This document shows, piece after piece, positions 13,864 through 22,337 of a stretch of DNA of 64,000 nt. This stretch comes from Burkholderiaceae bacterium (GTDB lineage: Bacteria > Pseudomonadota > Gammaproteobacteria > Burkholderiales > Burkholderiaceae_C): assembly GCA_913776825.1 (NCBI GenBank), contig CAJYPV010000026.1:248001-312000 (forward strand), written 5' to 3'. The first letter of the stretch is position 1. The number at the start of each line of letters is the position of its first letter. The notes beneath the pieces were generated by a model. That model was not told the DNA's origin. It saw only the letters and a list, made by a program, of their open reading frames with translations, and made no database searches. The position numbers and the translations under genes were made by a program.

Positions 13864-14639
13864 AGAATCTGAGCACGGCCATCGGCCGCGGCCTGCGGCT
13901 GCGTCTGGTCGATTGGGGTTGGTCCGCGCGCCTGCTCGGCGCGATGCTGCTGCATCTGGGCGCCAGCCTGCGTCGCTTCAGCCTGGTGCGGGAGCAGATC
14001 TTTTTCCTGGGCAACCGATCGCTGTCGATCATCGGCGTGTCCGGGCTGTTCGTCGGTTTCGTGCTGGCCTTGCAGGGCTACTACACGCTGCAGCGTTACG
14101 GCTCGGCGGAGGCGGTCGGTCTGCTGGTCGCGCTGAGCCTGGTGCGGGAGCTGGGACCGGTCGTCGCCGCGCTGCTGTTTGCGGGACGGGCCGGCACCTC
14201 GCTGACGGCGGAGATCGGCCTGATGAAGGCCGGAGAGCAGCTCAGCGCCATGGAGATGATGGCCGTCGATCCGATTCAGCGGGTCCTGGCGCCGCGCTTC
14301 TGGGCCGGCGTGATCGCGATGCCCTTGCTGGCCGCGGTGTTCTCCGCGGTCGGCATCATCGGTGGCTGGCTGGTCGCGGTGCCGCTGATCGGCATCGATG
14401 CGGGCTCGTTCTGGTCGCAGATGCAGGGCGGCGTCGATGTTTTCGCCGATGTGGGCAATGGCGTCATCAAGAGCGTGGCGTTCGGGGTGACCGTGAGCTT
14501 CGTCGCTCTGCTGCAAGGCTATGCCTGCAAACCCACGCCGGAAGGTGTGTCGCAGGCCACGACGCGGACGGTGGTGTTGTCGTCGCTGGCCGTGCTGGCG
14601 CTGGACTTCATGCTGACCGCCATGATGTTTTCGATCTGA
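13860..14639 (+). CDS. mlaE: Phospholipid ABC transporter permease
   Basis: 259-residue inner-membrane permease (MlaE/YrbE family) with about five hydrophobic segments and the conserved [19 protein letters not shown] and [20 protein letters not shown] stretches. It pairs with MlaF. The start is coupled to mlaF (ATGA) and mlaD follows after 83 bp. Confidence 0.95.
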   Translation: MKNLSTAIGRGLRLRLVDWGWSARLLGAMLLHLGASLRRFSLVREQIFFLGNRSLSIIGVSGLFVGFVLALQGYYTLQRYGSAEAVGLLVALSLVRELGPVVAALLFAGRAGTSLTAEIGLMKAGEQLSAMEMMAVDPIQRVLAPRFWAGVIAMPLLAAVFSAVGIIGGWLVAVPLIGIDAGSFWSQMQGGVDVFADVGNGVIKSVAFGVTVSFVALLQGYACKPTPEGVSQATTRTVVLSSLAVLALDFMLTAMMFSI

Positions 14640-14722
14640 GTCTGCGCCAGACGGGCTCTCAGCCCGGCGCAAGACCAGCGTGATTCACCAGACTGTTTTT
14701 TCGATTTGATCCGGAGTTGCTG

Positions 14723-15199
14723 ATGCAATCCTCTCGTTATGACGCGTGGGTCGGGTTCTTCGTGCTGCTGGGCGGCGCGGCGCTGCTGTTCCTCGCCTTG
14801 AAAGCCGGCAACCTGCTGAGCCTGAACTTCGAAGACACCTACACCGTCACCGCCAAGTTCGACAACATCGGCGGTCTGAAGCCGCGCGCGGCGGTGAAGA
14901 GCGCCGGCGTGGTGATCGGCCGCGTGGATTCGATCAGCTTTGACGACAAGAGTTTCCAGGCCCGCGTGGTCATCAAGCTCAACCATGGCGTGGCGTTTCC
15001 CAAGGACAGCTCCGCCAAGATCCTGACCTCGGGTCTGCTGGGCGAGCAATACATCGGGCTGGAGCCGGGCGCGGATGAGAAGAATCTGGTCGCCGGCGAC
15101 ATGATCAAGCAGACCCAGTCCGCGGTCGTGCTCGAGAACCTGATCGGCCAATTCCTCTACAACAAGGCGGCCGATGCATCATCGGGAGAGAAGCCATGA
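14723..15199 (+). CDS. mlaD: MCE-domain substrate-binding protein of the Mla system
   Basis: 158-residue protein anchored by one N-terminal transmembrane helix (VGFFVLLGGAALLFLALKAG) with a periplasmic MCE domain (FDNIGGLKPRAAVKSAGVVI, then LGEQYIGLEPG). MlaD hexamers hold lipid between the transporter and MlaC. The frame opens at a TTG at 14717, but GGAG sits 6 bp before the ATG at 14723, so that start is used. The stop overlaps mlaA (ATGA). Confidence 0.93.
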   Translation: MQSSRYDAWVGFFVLLGGAALLFLALKAGNLLSLNFEDTYTVTAKFDNIGGLKPRAAVKSAGVVIGRVDSISFDDKSFQARVVIKLNHGVAFPKDSSAKILTSGLLGEQYIGLEPGADEKNLVAGDMIKQTQSAVVLENLIGQFLYNKAADASSGEKP

Positions 15200-16200
15200 C
15201 AGAAGAACAAGCCCCACGAGGATTGACCACCACCGGCGCGCGTGAGGCGCTGCGTCCCCTGTTGCTGAGCGCCGCGCTGCTCGCGGCGGCGCCGGCATTT
15301 GCGTTGTCAGCGCCGGACGATGAGCTGGCCGCAGCACCGCTGCCGGCCGCACAGGCCGCGCAAGCCGCGCAAGCCGCGCAGGCCGTTGATGCGGCAGATG
15401 CCGCTGCTTCGGACGCCGTCGCGGCCGAGCCCGCCGCTGCCGCGTCCGCTCAGGAACCGGCCGCCGCAGGTCAGGCTGGCCAGGCGGCGCAGGCCGTCGC
15501 CGATGCGCCCGCGCCGTCACCGCGAGTGCGCAATCGTCTCGATCCGTGGGAAAGCTGGAATCGCAAGGTTTTCAATTTCAACGAGAAGCTGGACGAAAAC
15601 ATCCTGCGTCCGGTCGCCACCGCATACAGCGATCTGGTGCCGTCGCCGGCCCGCCAGGCGGTGGACAACTTCTTCGGCAATTTCTCGGACGCCTGGTCGG
15701 CCGTCAACCTGTTCCTGCAAGGTCGCCTGAAGCTCGGCGCGCAGCAGACGATGCGTGTCGCCGTGAACAGCGTGCTGGGCCTGGCCGGTCTGATCGACAT
15801 CGCCACGCCTGCCGGCCTGGAGAAGAACAGCGAAGACCTGGGCCGCACCCTCGGCTACTGGGGCGTGAAGACCGGGCCGTACATCGTGTGGCCGGTCCTG
15901 GGCCCGTCGTCGCTGCGAGACTCCGTCACGCTGCCGGTGAACGTCTATTACTCGCCGGCCTATCTCTTCGAGAACGGCGAGTACAAGGTCGGGATCACTG
16001 CGCTGCAGCTGATCAACACGCGCGCCAACCTGCTGCGCGTCACCGACATGCTGGATGGCATCGCGCTGGACAAGTACACCTTCATCCGCGACGCCTACCT
16101 GCAGCGCCGCAATGTGAAGAGCCACAACGAACAGCAGCAGGACGAGGACGATGACTACGAAGTCATCACCACCGACGAGAAGTCGGCCCCGGCCCGCTGA
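15196..16200 (+). CDS. mlaA: MlaA/VacJ family protein with Ala-rich insert and no lipobox
   Basis: MlaA removes misplaced phospholipid from the outer leaflet of the outer membrane and hands it to MlaC. The conserved domain starts at about residue 113 (DPWESWNRKVFNFNEKLDEN) and includes RTLGYWGVKTGPYIVWPVLG. Two features are odd. There is a signal-like hydrophobic N-terminus but no cysteine anywhere in the 334 residues, so the usual lipoprotein anchor is absent. A roughly 70-residue Ala/Gln/Pro-rich segment separates the signal from the domain. The acidic C-terminal tail is also low complexity. The gene lies inside the mla operon rather than elsewhere as in E. coli. Confidence 0.9.
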   Translation: MTEEQAPRGLTTTGAREALRPLLLSAALLAAAPAFALSAPDDELAAAPLPAAQAAQAAQAAQAVDAADAAASDAVAAEPAAAASAQEPAAAGQAGQAAQAVADAPAPSPRVRNRLDPWESWNRKVFNFNEKLDENILRPVATAYSDLVPSPARQAVDNFFGNFSDAWSAVNLFLQGRLKLGAQQTMRVAVNSVLGLAGLIDIATPAGLEKNSEDLGRTLGYWGVKTGPYIVWPVLGPSSLRDSVTLPVNVYYSPAYLFENGEYKVGITALQLINTRANLLRVTDMLDGIALDKYTFIRDAYLQRRNVKSHNEQQQDEDDDYEVITTDEKSAPAR

Positions 16201-16311
16201 ATCGATCGATGAAACAACCGGTAACGCCACCCTCGGCGACCGGTGAACCGGCACCGGACTTGCCGCGTTGAAAACGTGTCCGTCCGTGCCATGAAGAGAG
16301 AAAGGACAAGC

Positions 16312-16959
16312 ATGAACTCCACCAAACGTCTGTTGTTGCGCCTGGCCCTGTCGGCGGTCGCGTTGAGCCCGCTGGCCTCGTTCGCGGCGGATGCCTCGGC
16401 GCCGGACCAACTGATCCGCCAGCTTTCCCTGGAGACCCTGGAAGCGGTCAAGACCGACGCGGCCATCCAGGCCGGCGACGTCAGCCGCATCAACGACCTG
16501 GTCAACAGCAAGGTCATGCCGCATGTGAACTTCCAGCGCATCACCTCGTCGGCGGTGGGACGCTTCTGGCGTCAGGCCACGCCCGAGCAGAAGCAGCGTC
16601 TGCAGGAAGAGTTCAAGACCCTGCTGGTGCGCACCTATGCGGGCGCGCTGACTCAGGTCAAGGATCAGTCGATCGCGCTCAAGCCGCTGCGCTCGAATCC
16701 GGAAGACACCGAGGTGGTGGTTCGCACCGAGATCCGCAGCAAGGGTCGCGATGCCATTCCGCTGGACTACCGTCTCGAGAAGATCGATGGCGTCTGGAAG
16801 ATCTACGACGTCAATGTGCTGGGCATCTGGCTGGCCGACCAATATCGCAACAGCTTCGCTCAGGAAATCAATGCCAACGGCATCGATGGCCTGATCAAGG
16901 CGCTGGCTGAGCGCAATGCCAAGCCGGCGACCGCTGCCGCGACCAAGGCCAAGGGCTGA
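16312..16959 (+). CDS. mlaC: Periplasmic phospholipid-binding protein MlaC
   Basis: 215-residue periplasmic shuttle carrying phospholipid between MlaA and the inner-membrane MlaFEDB complex. A signal peptide ends near SFAADA, followed by the conserved VNSKVMPHVNFQRITSSAVG, GRFWRQATPEQKQRLQEEFK and a C-terminal WKIYDVNVLGIWLADQYRN. I use the ATG at 16312, which has an AAAGGA ribosome site; an upstream in-frame start at 16243 would give an unlikely 23-residue extension before the signal peptide. Confidence 0.94.
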   Translation: MNSTKRLLLRLALSAVALSPLASFAADASAPDQLIRQLSLETLEAVKTDAAIQAGDVSRINDLVNSKVMPHVNFQRITSSAVGRFWRQATPEQKQRLQEEFKTLLVRTYAGALTQVKDQSIALKPLRSNPEDTEVVVRTEIRSKGRDAIPLDYRLEKIDGVWKIYDVNVLGIWLADQYRNSFAQEINANGIDGLIKALAERNAKPATAAATKAKG

Positions 16960-16962
16960 GCC

Positions 16963-17307
16963 ATGCTGAAGCTGCCCGCCCGTCTGCGCATGGACAACGT
17001 GCCCGAAGTCTGGCGCCAGCTGGAAGGCGCATTGCGCGCCGAAATGGCTCAGGTGGGCAATGCGGCGGGCCGGACGGTCACGCTGGACGCGAGCGGGCTC
17101 AATGATTTTGATTCCGCCGCGCTCAGCCTGCTGTTGAGCGCGCTGCGCCTGTGCGGCCAGGATGGCTGGCAGCTCGACCTGCTGCAGGCGCCGTTGCATC
17201 TGCGTGAACTGGCGCGCGTCTACGGCCTGGAACATCTGTTCTGGGCCGATGCGGCCGTGCCGACGGCGGCGGTGGCGCCCGCCGCCAAGGTCACGGCGCT
17301 GGCCTGA
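16963..17307 (+). CDS. mlaB: STAS-domain protein of the Mla complex
   Basis: 114-residue cytoplasmic STAS protein. VTLDASGLNDFDSAALSLLL is the characteristic segment around the conserved Asp/Ser. MlaB binds MlaF and is needed for transporter assembly. It starts 3 bp after the mlaC stop. Confidence 0.9.
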   Translation: MLKLPARLRMDNVPEVWRQLEGALRAEMAQVGNAAGRTVTLDASGLNDFDSAALSLLLSALRLCGQDGWQLDLLQAPLHLRELARVYGLEHLFWADAAVPTAAVAPAAKVTALA

Positions 17308-17334
17308 GGCCTGCGTCGGTGCCAGGCCCCAGCC

Positions 17335-17556
17335 ATGTCGCCCGCTGATCCGTCAGAGACGGTCTCCGTCGCCGTGGCGGCGAGCGATCCGTCCCCGGAC
17401 CCGATGCCGATCGCGCCCATCGCGCCGGACCTCGAGGCCTGTTGCGGCAACGGCTGCGATCCGTGCATCTTCGATCTGCACGATCTCGAGATGGATCGCT
17501 ATCGCCAGGCGCTGCGCGCGTGGCGCGCACGTCATCCCGACGCGAACGCCAGCTGA
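17335..17556 (+). CDS. Small oxidoreductase-like protein (CCGNGCDPC motif)
   Basis: 73-residue protein with an N-terminal low-complexity stretch and the sequence CCGNGCDPCIFDLHDLEMDRY, here covered in two parts: the four-cysteine cluster at residues 36-43 and the following acidic helix. This matches the short 'oxidoreductase-like' domain seen at the N-terminus of some oxidoreductases and as stand-alone small proteins in betaproteobacteria. Its function is not established; metal binding is an inference from the cysteines. It follows mlaB by 27 bp and is probably the last gene of the transcript. Confidence 0.75.
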   Translation: MSPADPSETVSVAVAASDPSPDPMPIAPIAPDLEACCGNGCDPCIFDLHDLEMDRYRQALRAWRARHPDANAS

Positions 17557-17582
17557 ATCGGCGCGCCCGGCGCGATGGTGTG

Positions 17583-17605
17583 CGGGCCCGGCGATCGCCG
17601 GCCCG
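17583..17605. terminator. Bulged GC hairpin between convergent genes
   Basis: Arms 17583-17593 and 17596-17605 pair apart from one bulged base, with a very short loop. There is no T-tract on either side. It may act as a bidirectional terminator between the mla operon and the convergent MBL gene, or be a chance palindrome. Confidence 0.35.
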
Positions 17606-17612
17606 TGAACGC

Positions 17613-18398
17613 TCAAGCCGGGATGCTGTAGTCCCGCTGCGTCATCACATCGATGCCGCATTCGAGCGTCGACACCCAATCGATGAACTGCTGAATCGCC
17701 GGTCCCGCCATCGGCGCGCCGTGCTGCGGCACCAGCATGCGGATCGGCAGTGATCGCACCATGGCAGCCCACAGCCGCAACACCTTGCCGCTGACCATGT
17801 AGCGGCGATGGAAGGCCTGCATCGACGCGATGTGCGGTCGAAGGTCGGTGATGGTCTTCGAGGGATCCACACCGATCGAGACACCCAAGTCGCCCGAAAA
17901 CAGGATGCCGCTGGTCTCATCCCAGAACTGGAAGTTGCCCTCCGAGTGCAGGAAGTGCGCCGGCAAGGCGACCAGCTTGCTGTCTCCCACGCTGATGCGC
18001 ATGCCGCCGTCGGGAATGCCGACGATGCGCCCCGCCGTCTTGCCCGGCTTGCAGAAGTGCGGAACGAAGCGCTCCCAGACCTTGGAGATGTAGACCGGCG
18101 CGGAGGTCGCGGTCATCCACCGGTCGAGCGAGGCAATGATGTCCGGATCCGCATGCGAGGCCACGATGGCCGACAGCCGGTGCGGCGGGAAGCAGTGCGT
18201 CATCCCCACATACAGATCGTTGTAGGCCAGATTGCCGCCCGGATCGATGACCGCGCCGGTCCCGTTATCGACGATCAGAAATTGGTTGGATTGAACGCCG
18301 TCGCCATGCTCGATGTCGCAAAACATCAGGCAGCGGTGTTCGCCCTTGTTGAAGAGTTCGATCGGCAACGCTGCCCCCTGTTGATCAAAGGCAAACAC
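17613..18398 (-). CDS. MBL-fold protein of the flavodiiron/ODP type
   Basis: Metallo-beta-lactamase fold protein resembling the oxygen-binding diiron domain of flavodiiron proteins, without a flavodoxin domain. Likely metal ligands are in SHADPDIIASLDRW, in PAHFLHSEGNFQFWD, in the Asp of ILFSGDLG and in VPQHGAPM. Possible roles (oxygen or NO sensing or reduction) are inferred from the fold only. The start is uncertain: a frame from 18473 is open, but the likely family N-terminus begins near a GTG at 18398, and an ATG at 18326 is also in frame. Transcribed divergently from the dehydratase gene. Confidence 0.75.
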   Translation of the reverse strand: MFAFDQQGAALPIELFNKGEHRCLMFCDIEHGDGVQSNQFLIVDNGTGAVIDPGGNLAYNDLYVGMTHCFPPHRLSAIVASHADPDIIASLDRWMTATSAPVYISKVWERFVPHFCKPGKTAGRIVGIPDGGMRISVGDSKLVALPAHFLHSEGNFQFWDETSGILFSGDLGVSIGVDPSKTITDLRPHIASMQAFHRRYMVSGKVLRLWAAMVRSLPIRMLVPQHGAPMAGPAIQQFIDWVSTLECGIDVMTQRDYSIPA

Positions 18399-18523
18399 GT
18401 TACCCCGATGACTTTCATTTGCGGGGCGCGACACACGGCTGCCTTGACATAAGGCAAGTCGCCGTCGAACCAAGACGGCCGACTGCTACGCTTGCCGTCC
18501 TTGCAAGTTTTCCGTGGTCCTTC

Positions 18524-19459
18524 ATGCCGTTGCATCTTCAAACCCCGCTGTTGCACTCCCGTCCGCTGAGCCTGCGCACCGGCAAGAACGTCTGGTTGAA
18601 ATTGGACGCGCTGCAGCCCGTCGGCTCGTTCAAGCTGCGCGGCATCGGCGCGGCCTGCGAGGCCCATGCCGCCGCGGGTAAAACCCGATTCGTGTCATCG
18701 TCGGGCGGCAATGCCGGCATCGCCGTGGCCTATGCCGGGCGCCAGTTGGGCATCCCGGTGACCGTGGTGGTGCCGGAGACGGCCACGGCCCATGCGCGCC
18801 GTCTGATCGAGCAGGAGGGCGCCAGCTTGATCGTGCATGGCGCTTCCTGGCAGGAGGCGAATGAGCGCGCCTTGTCCTTGCTCGACGCGGACACCGCGTT
18901 CATTCATCCTTTCGACGATCCGATGCTCTGGTCGGGCCACGCCTCGCTGATCGATGAGGTGGTGCAGGCGGGCATCGCCTTCGATGCGGTGGTGGTCGCA
19001 GTGGGTGGCGGTGGTCTGCTGTCCGGGGTCGTGGAGGGTCTGCGTCGGAACGGCTTGGCCGACCTGCCGGTGATCGCGGTGGAGACCCACGGCGCCGATT
19101 CGCTGGCGCAGGCGATGCAGGCGGGGCAGCGGGTGGTGCTGCCATCGATTGCCAGCGTGGCCACCTCGTTGGGCGCCAAGCAGGTGTGCGCCCAAGCGTT
19201 CGAGTTATCCCGGTCGCACGATATCCGCAGCCAGGTCGTGACCGACCGCGCCGCCCTGGAGGCTTGCCTGCAGTTCCTGCAGGATCACCGCCTGCTGGTC
19301 GAGCCCGCGTGCGGCGCGGCACTGGCGGCGCTGTATGACGGCGCCTCGACCGCGCTGGCACCGTTTCAGTCGCCGCTGGTGGTCGTGTGTGGAGGCGCGA
19401 CGGCGACGCATGAGCAACTCCAGACCTGGCTGCGCGCGCAGCCCGATGCCGCTTCATGA
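18524..19459 (+). CDS. PLP-dependent L-serine/threonine dehydratase
   Basis: 311-residue fold type II PLP enzyme that would deaminate serine or threonine to pyruvate or 2-oxobutyrate. The Schiff-base lysine is K37 in GSFKLRG. SSGGNAGIAVAYAG binds the substrate carboxylate and GGGGLLSGV the PLP phosphate. The C-terminal cysteine in VEPACGAALAAL is typical of catabolic serine dehydratases. There is no ACT domain, which argues against biosynthetic IlvA. I chose the ATG at 18524 over an upstream frame start because the protein family begins close to TPLLHSRPLS. The stop overlaps the next gene by 4 bp. Confidence 0.87.
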   Translation: MPLHLQTPLLHSRPLSLRTGKNVWLKLDALQPVGSFKLRGIGAACEAHAAAGKTRFVSSSGGNAGIAVAYAGRQLGIPVTVVVPETATAHARRLIEQEGASLIVHGASWQEANERALSLLDADTAFIHPFDDPMLWSGHASLIDEVVQAGIAFDAVVVAVGGGGLLSGVVEGLRRNGLADLPVIAVETHGADSLAQAMQAGQRVVLPSIASVATSLGAKQVCAQAFELSRSHDIRSQVVTDRAALEACLQFLQDHRLLVEPACGAALAALYDGASTALAPFQSPLVVVCGGATATHEQLQTWLRAQPDAAS

Positions 19460-20910
19460 CCTCGCCGTCGCCCGGGCCGGATGGTGAGATCCACGCCGAG
19501 CTGACGGACGGCTTCCACCTCGCGCCGAACTGGCTGTTCGCGGTCGGCTGGACGGTCGGCTGCGCGCTGGTCTGGGCATTCAATGACGGCCGCCATTGGC
19601 CTGCGCGCTATCTCGCGCTGTGGGCCTGCGCCCTGGTCGCGGGGGGCGCGATGATTCGCCTGGCCTGGCGCGAGGATCGCATGATCGCGAGGACGCACGG
19701 TCTGCATCTCAGTTACCGGCTGCGGGCCTCGCGTGAAGGTCAGCGGGTGCGCTTCACCCTCCGCATTCCCGGCCGGTTGTGGCGGCCCGGCATGTGGCTG
19801 CTGCTTCGGCTGCAGGCGTACGGCGAGGATCGACAAACCTCCGGCACCCCTCAGACGCTGTTGCGCGAATATGTACAGCGCGTGTCCATCACGGCGCCCG
19901 CACAGCCGTCGATGGACAGCGATCCACCGGATGCGGTGGTTCACGCCGGCTTTCTGCTGGATCGCGATGCGCGATCCACCGGCACCCTGATCGATCACGA
20001 AACGCAAGCATGGCGTGTGCTGATCGAGGGGCTCGCCGATGACAGCGTGCGCGACTGCGTGTTGAAGTTCGACTTCCCTCCACCGCCCACGGATCCCGTG
20101 GGGATGGACACGACATCGTCGACGGGCCCCATCACCGCACCGCTGCGGTGGTGGAACGACGGGTCGTCCGAGACCATGCCGACATCGGGTGCTGCCGCCT
20201 CCGGGGCGGAAGCCAGGCGCCAGCGCGGCGACCTCCAGATCACTCCATTGAATCCCGAGGCCTTGGCGGCGCTTCCGCCCCTGCCCAGCGATAGCCTGAT
20301 CCTGCTCAGCGACGGGGAACGCTGGCAAGCGCGCTTCTCCATCGCCGGGTCCACTTTCGGCGCGCTGATGGCCTTCATCCTGGCGGCGGGCCTGGTCACG
20401 GAGGCGCACACCAGCGCGTGGGCAGGGCACGCTCTGGCAGCGGGGCTCTGGTGGCTGGGCTCGGTGGTCTGCGCGGGCCTCGGTCTGCATTGGGCGACGC
20501 GGCGCCGGCGGCTGCTGGTCGATGCGACGGGTCTGACCTTGGACCTCAGTTCCGCCTTGCGACGCGGACGCCAGTCGCTTGGCTTTCCCCGCGAGTGGCG
20601 GCACGAAACGCGACACGAGGTCGGCCTGAAAGCCTTGCATTCGCTGGTCGTGTTGCCAGCGAAGGAAGTGGGGCCGGGTGAGCCCGTCGAGTTGGCCCAC
20701 TTCTCCGGCCTGCGTGGAGTGGAAGCGCTGGCGGGCATGCTCATTCGCGCCTTGGTCCAACGCCGAGGTCGGTTCGTCTCCGGCCCGGAGGCCGCCGAGC
20801 GTGGCGATCCTCAGCGCTGGCGCTTGCCGGCTCTGCTCGTGTGGATGGCCTTCGCCTGCTATGGCGCGCTCGGGATCTGGCTGCCGGCGGTCTGCGTGGC
20901 GCGCGGCTGA
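19456..20910 (+). CDS. Membrane protein of unknown function
   Basis: 484-residue protein I do not recognise. Hydrophobic segments occur near residues 28-43 and 48-70, near 295-340 (two spans) and at the C-terminus (about 460-482), framing a soluble region of about 220 residues between the pairs. No catalytic motif is evident. Its start is coupled (ATGA) to the serine/threonine dehydratase stop, so the two are co-translated, but this does not define a function. Codon usage looks like the neighbouring core genes. Confidence 0.65.
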   Translation: MTSPSPGPDGEIHAELTDGFHLAPNWLFAVGWTVGCALVWAFNDGRHWPARYLALWACALVAGGAMIRLAWREDRMIARTHGLHLSYRLRASREGQRVRFTLRIPGRLWRPGMWLLLRLQAYGEDRQTSGTPQTLLREYVQRVSITAPAQPSMDSDPPDAVVHAGFLLDRDARSTGTLIDHETQAWRVLIEGLADDSVRDCVLKFDFPPPPTDPVGMDTTSSTGPITAPLRWWNDGSSETMPTSGAAASGAEARRQRGDLQITPLNPEALAALPPLPSDSLILLSDGERWQARFSIAGSTFGALMAFILAAGLVTEAHTSAWAGHALAAGLWWLGSVVCAGLGLHWATRRRRLLVDATGLTLDLSSALRRGRQSLGFPREWRHETRHEVGLKALHSLVVLPAKEVGPGEPVELAHFSGLRGVEALAGMLIRALVQRRGRFVSGPEAAERGDPQRWRLPALLVWMAFACYGALGIWLPAVCVARG

Positions 20911-21257
20911 GGCTCAGGCTCAGGCTCAGCCTTAGCCTCAGCCTCGACAGGAGGCGGAGGGTCTGGGGCAGAGGCCGTGGCGTTGTGCGTGAGCGCGAAC
21001 GACAGCGATAGCGAGAGGCGCCAGGCGCCTCCGTTCGCGAGCATCCTCGCCATTGGTTGACTGCTTGTCGTGTCCGGTACTGGCTGAGATGGGTGGTCAG
21101 CCCTCGATCCAGGCGGGCATGCCGACTGAAGCCAGTCGGTCGAGTTGAAACCAGGCGTGACGGCAGGCCGGGCTTTGATTTTTCACCGGGCCGAAGCGAG
21201 CGCCGATCACATCATGGATGCCCGCCGATACCCACCGGCGCCATTCAGCGAGTGATC
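20911..21257. other. Intergenic region with GGCTCA/GCCTCA repeats
   Basis: Begins with three GGCTCA hexamers (20911-20928) followed by the near-complementary TTAGCCTCAGCCTC (20932-20945), which can fold into a stem with about one mismatch directly behind the stop of the membrane protein; no T-tract follows. The rest of the region holds no supported gene. Confidence 0.5.
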
Positions 21258-22337
21258 ATGGCCAAGAAGATGTCCCGCCCGATCCGTTCTCATCCGCGTG
21301 CCTCCACCGATGCTTCGGTGACGGTGCGTGCCGCACCAACCGCGCCGACCGCGCCGACCGCGCCGACCCCGTCGATCGTGTCGAGCGCTTCTGAGCCGCT
21401 TGCATCAGGACTTACAGCGGCTGCGGATGCGGATGCGGCTGCGACCGCGGCTGCGGCGACGGCAACCACGGCAGCGGCGGCGATTGCGGCAATGGCAGCA
21501 ACAGTGGGAGCGGCTTCAGCAGCGTCGGCGCCATTCACAACATGGGAAGCGGCCATGCCCCCGACGACAGCCCCGCTGACATCGATCGTGGGGACCATCG
21601 AGGCGTTGCCACAGTCGCTGCCAGTCGACGTGATGGAAGCAGCCGTGGCGAGGCCGCCGCAACGAGCCTCCCGAACGAAGCGGTGGGAGGGCAAAGCCTC
21701 TCTCACAGCCGATCCGACGACCACGGCGGCGGCGTTGGCAGCGGCCCGCTTCGGCGAACGGCTGCAAGCACAGAAGGCGGCGGCGCAGGCGAGCGCCAAT
21801 CCGCGATCCGCGCGACGTGCTTCGGTCGTCATTGGCTCAGATCAGCGGACGGGATGGGCGTCCGTGGCGACCGACCGACTGGTCCCGCTACTGGAGCTCA
21901 AACCGCTGCTGTCGCTGGATGACGAGGCCTTCGACGACTTCCTCTATCAAACCCGCATGTATCCGAGCCGCAGCCGCTTTCCGTGCGGCAATCTGGACTG
22001 GCTCGCCCCGAGGCGCGACATCACGGTGCGCGCCGCAATGGCCTGCCTTCGGGAGCGTCTGCAGCAAGCGGCGGCTGCCGGCGAGTTGGTGGCGCGACTG
22101 GAACGGGATTTCCTCGATGAGGATCCGTTGCCCGACGACGACGAGGCGGTCGTGGTGGCGGCCAATGTGCGGGATCTGATTCGCGGCGCGCTGGCCATGC
22201 TCGGCATCGTGGAACGAGCTCTGCATCAGGCCGATCCGATGGTGAGCGTGGAGCACTCGCCTCTGCCGTCTCTGCGCGAGCCTGCGATGCCCTATGCGGC
22301 TGCCGCAGGCATGCAAGGGAATGGCTTGGCCCATTGA
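21258..22337 (+). CDS. Ala-rich protein of unknown function
   Basis: 359 residues from the ATG at 21258 (MAKKMSRPIRSHPR); the frame is open upstream, but that part is poor coding sequence. Residues 1-190 are strongly low complexity, with APTAPTAPTAP and long Ala/Thr runs. The C-terminal third is better structured: LELKPLLSLDDEAFDDFLYQ, RSRFPCGNLDWLAPRRDITV, and an acidic DEDPLPDDDEAV. No family was recognised and no signal peptide or membrane segment is obvious. A real gene is likely because the C-terminal part has normal composition, but the N-terminal limits are uncertain. Confidence 0.5.
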   Translation: MAKKMSRPIRSHPRASTDASVTVRAAPTAPTAPTAPTPSIVSSASEPLASGLTAAADADAAATAAAATATTAAAAIAAMAATVGAASAASAPFTTWEAAMPPTTAPLTSIVGTIEALPQSLPVDVMEAAVARPPQRASRTKRWEGKASLTADPTTTAAALAAARFGERLQAQKAAAQASANPRSARRASVVIGSDQRTGWASVATDRLVPLLELKPLLSLDDEAFDDFLYQTRMYPSRSRFPCGNLDWLAPRRDITVRAAMACLRERLQQAAAAGELVARLERDFLDEDPLPDDDEAVVVAANVRDLIRGALAMLGIVERALHQADPMVSVEHSPLPSLREPAMPYAAAAGMQGNGLAH

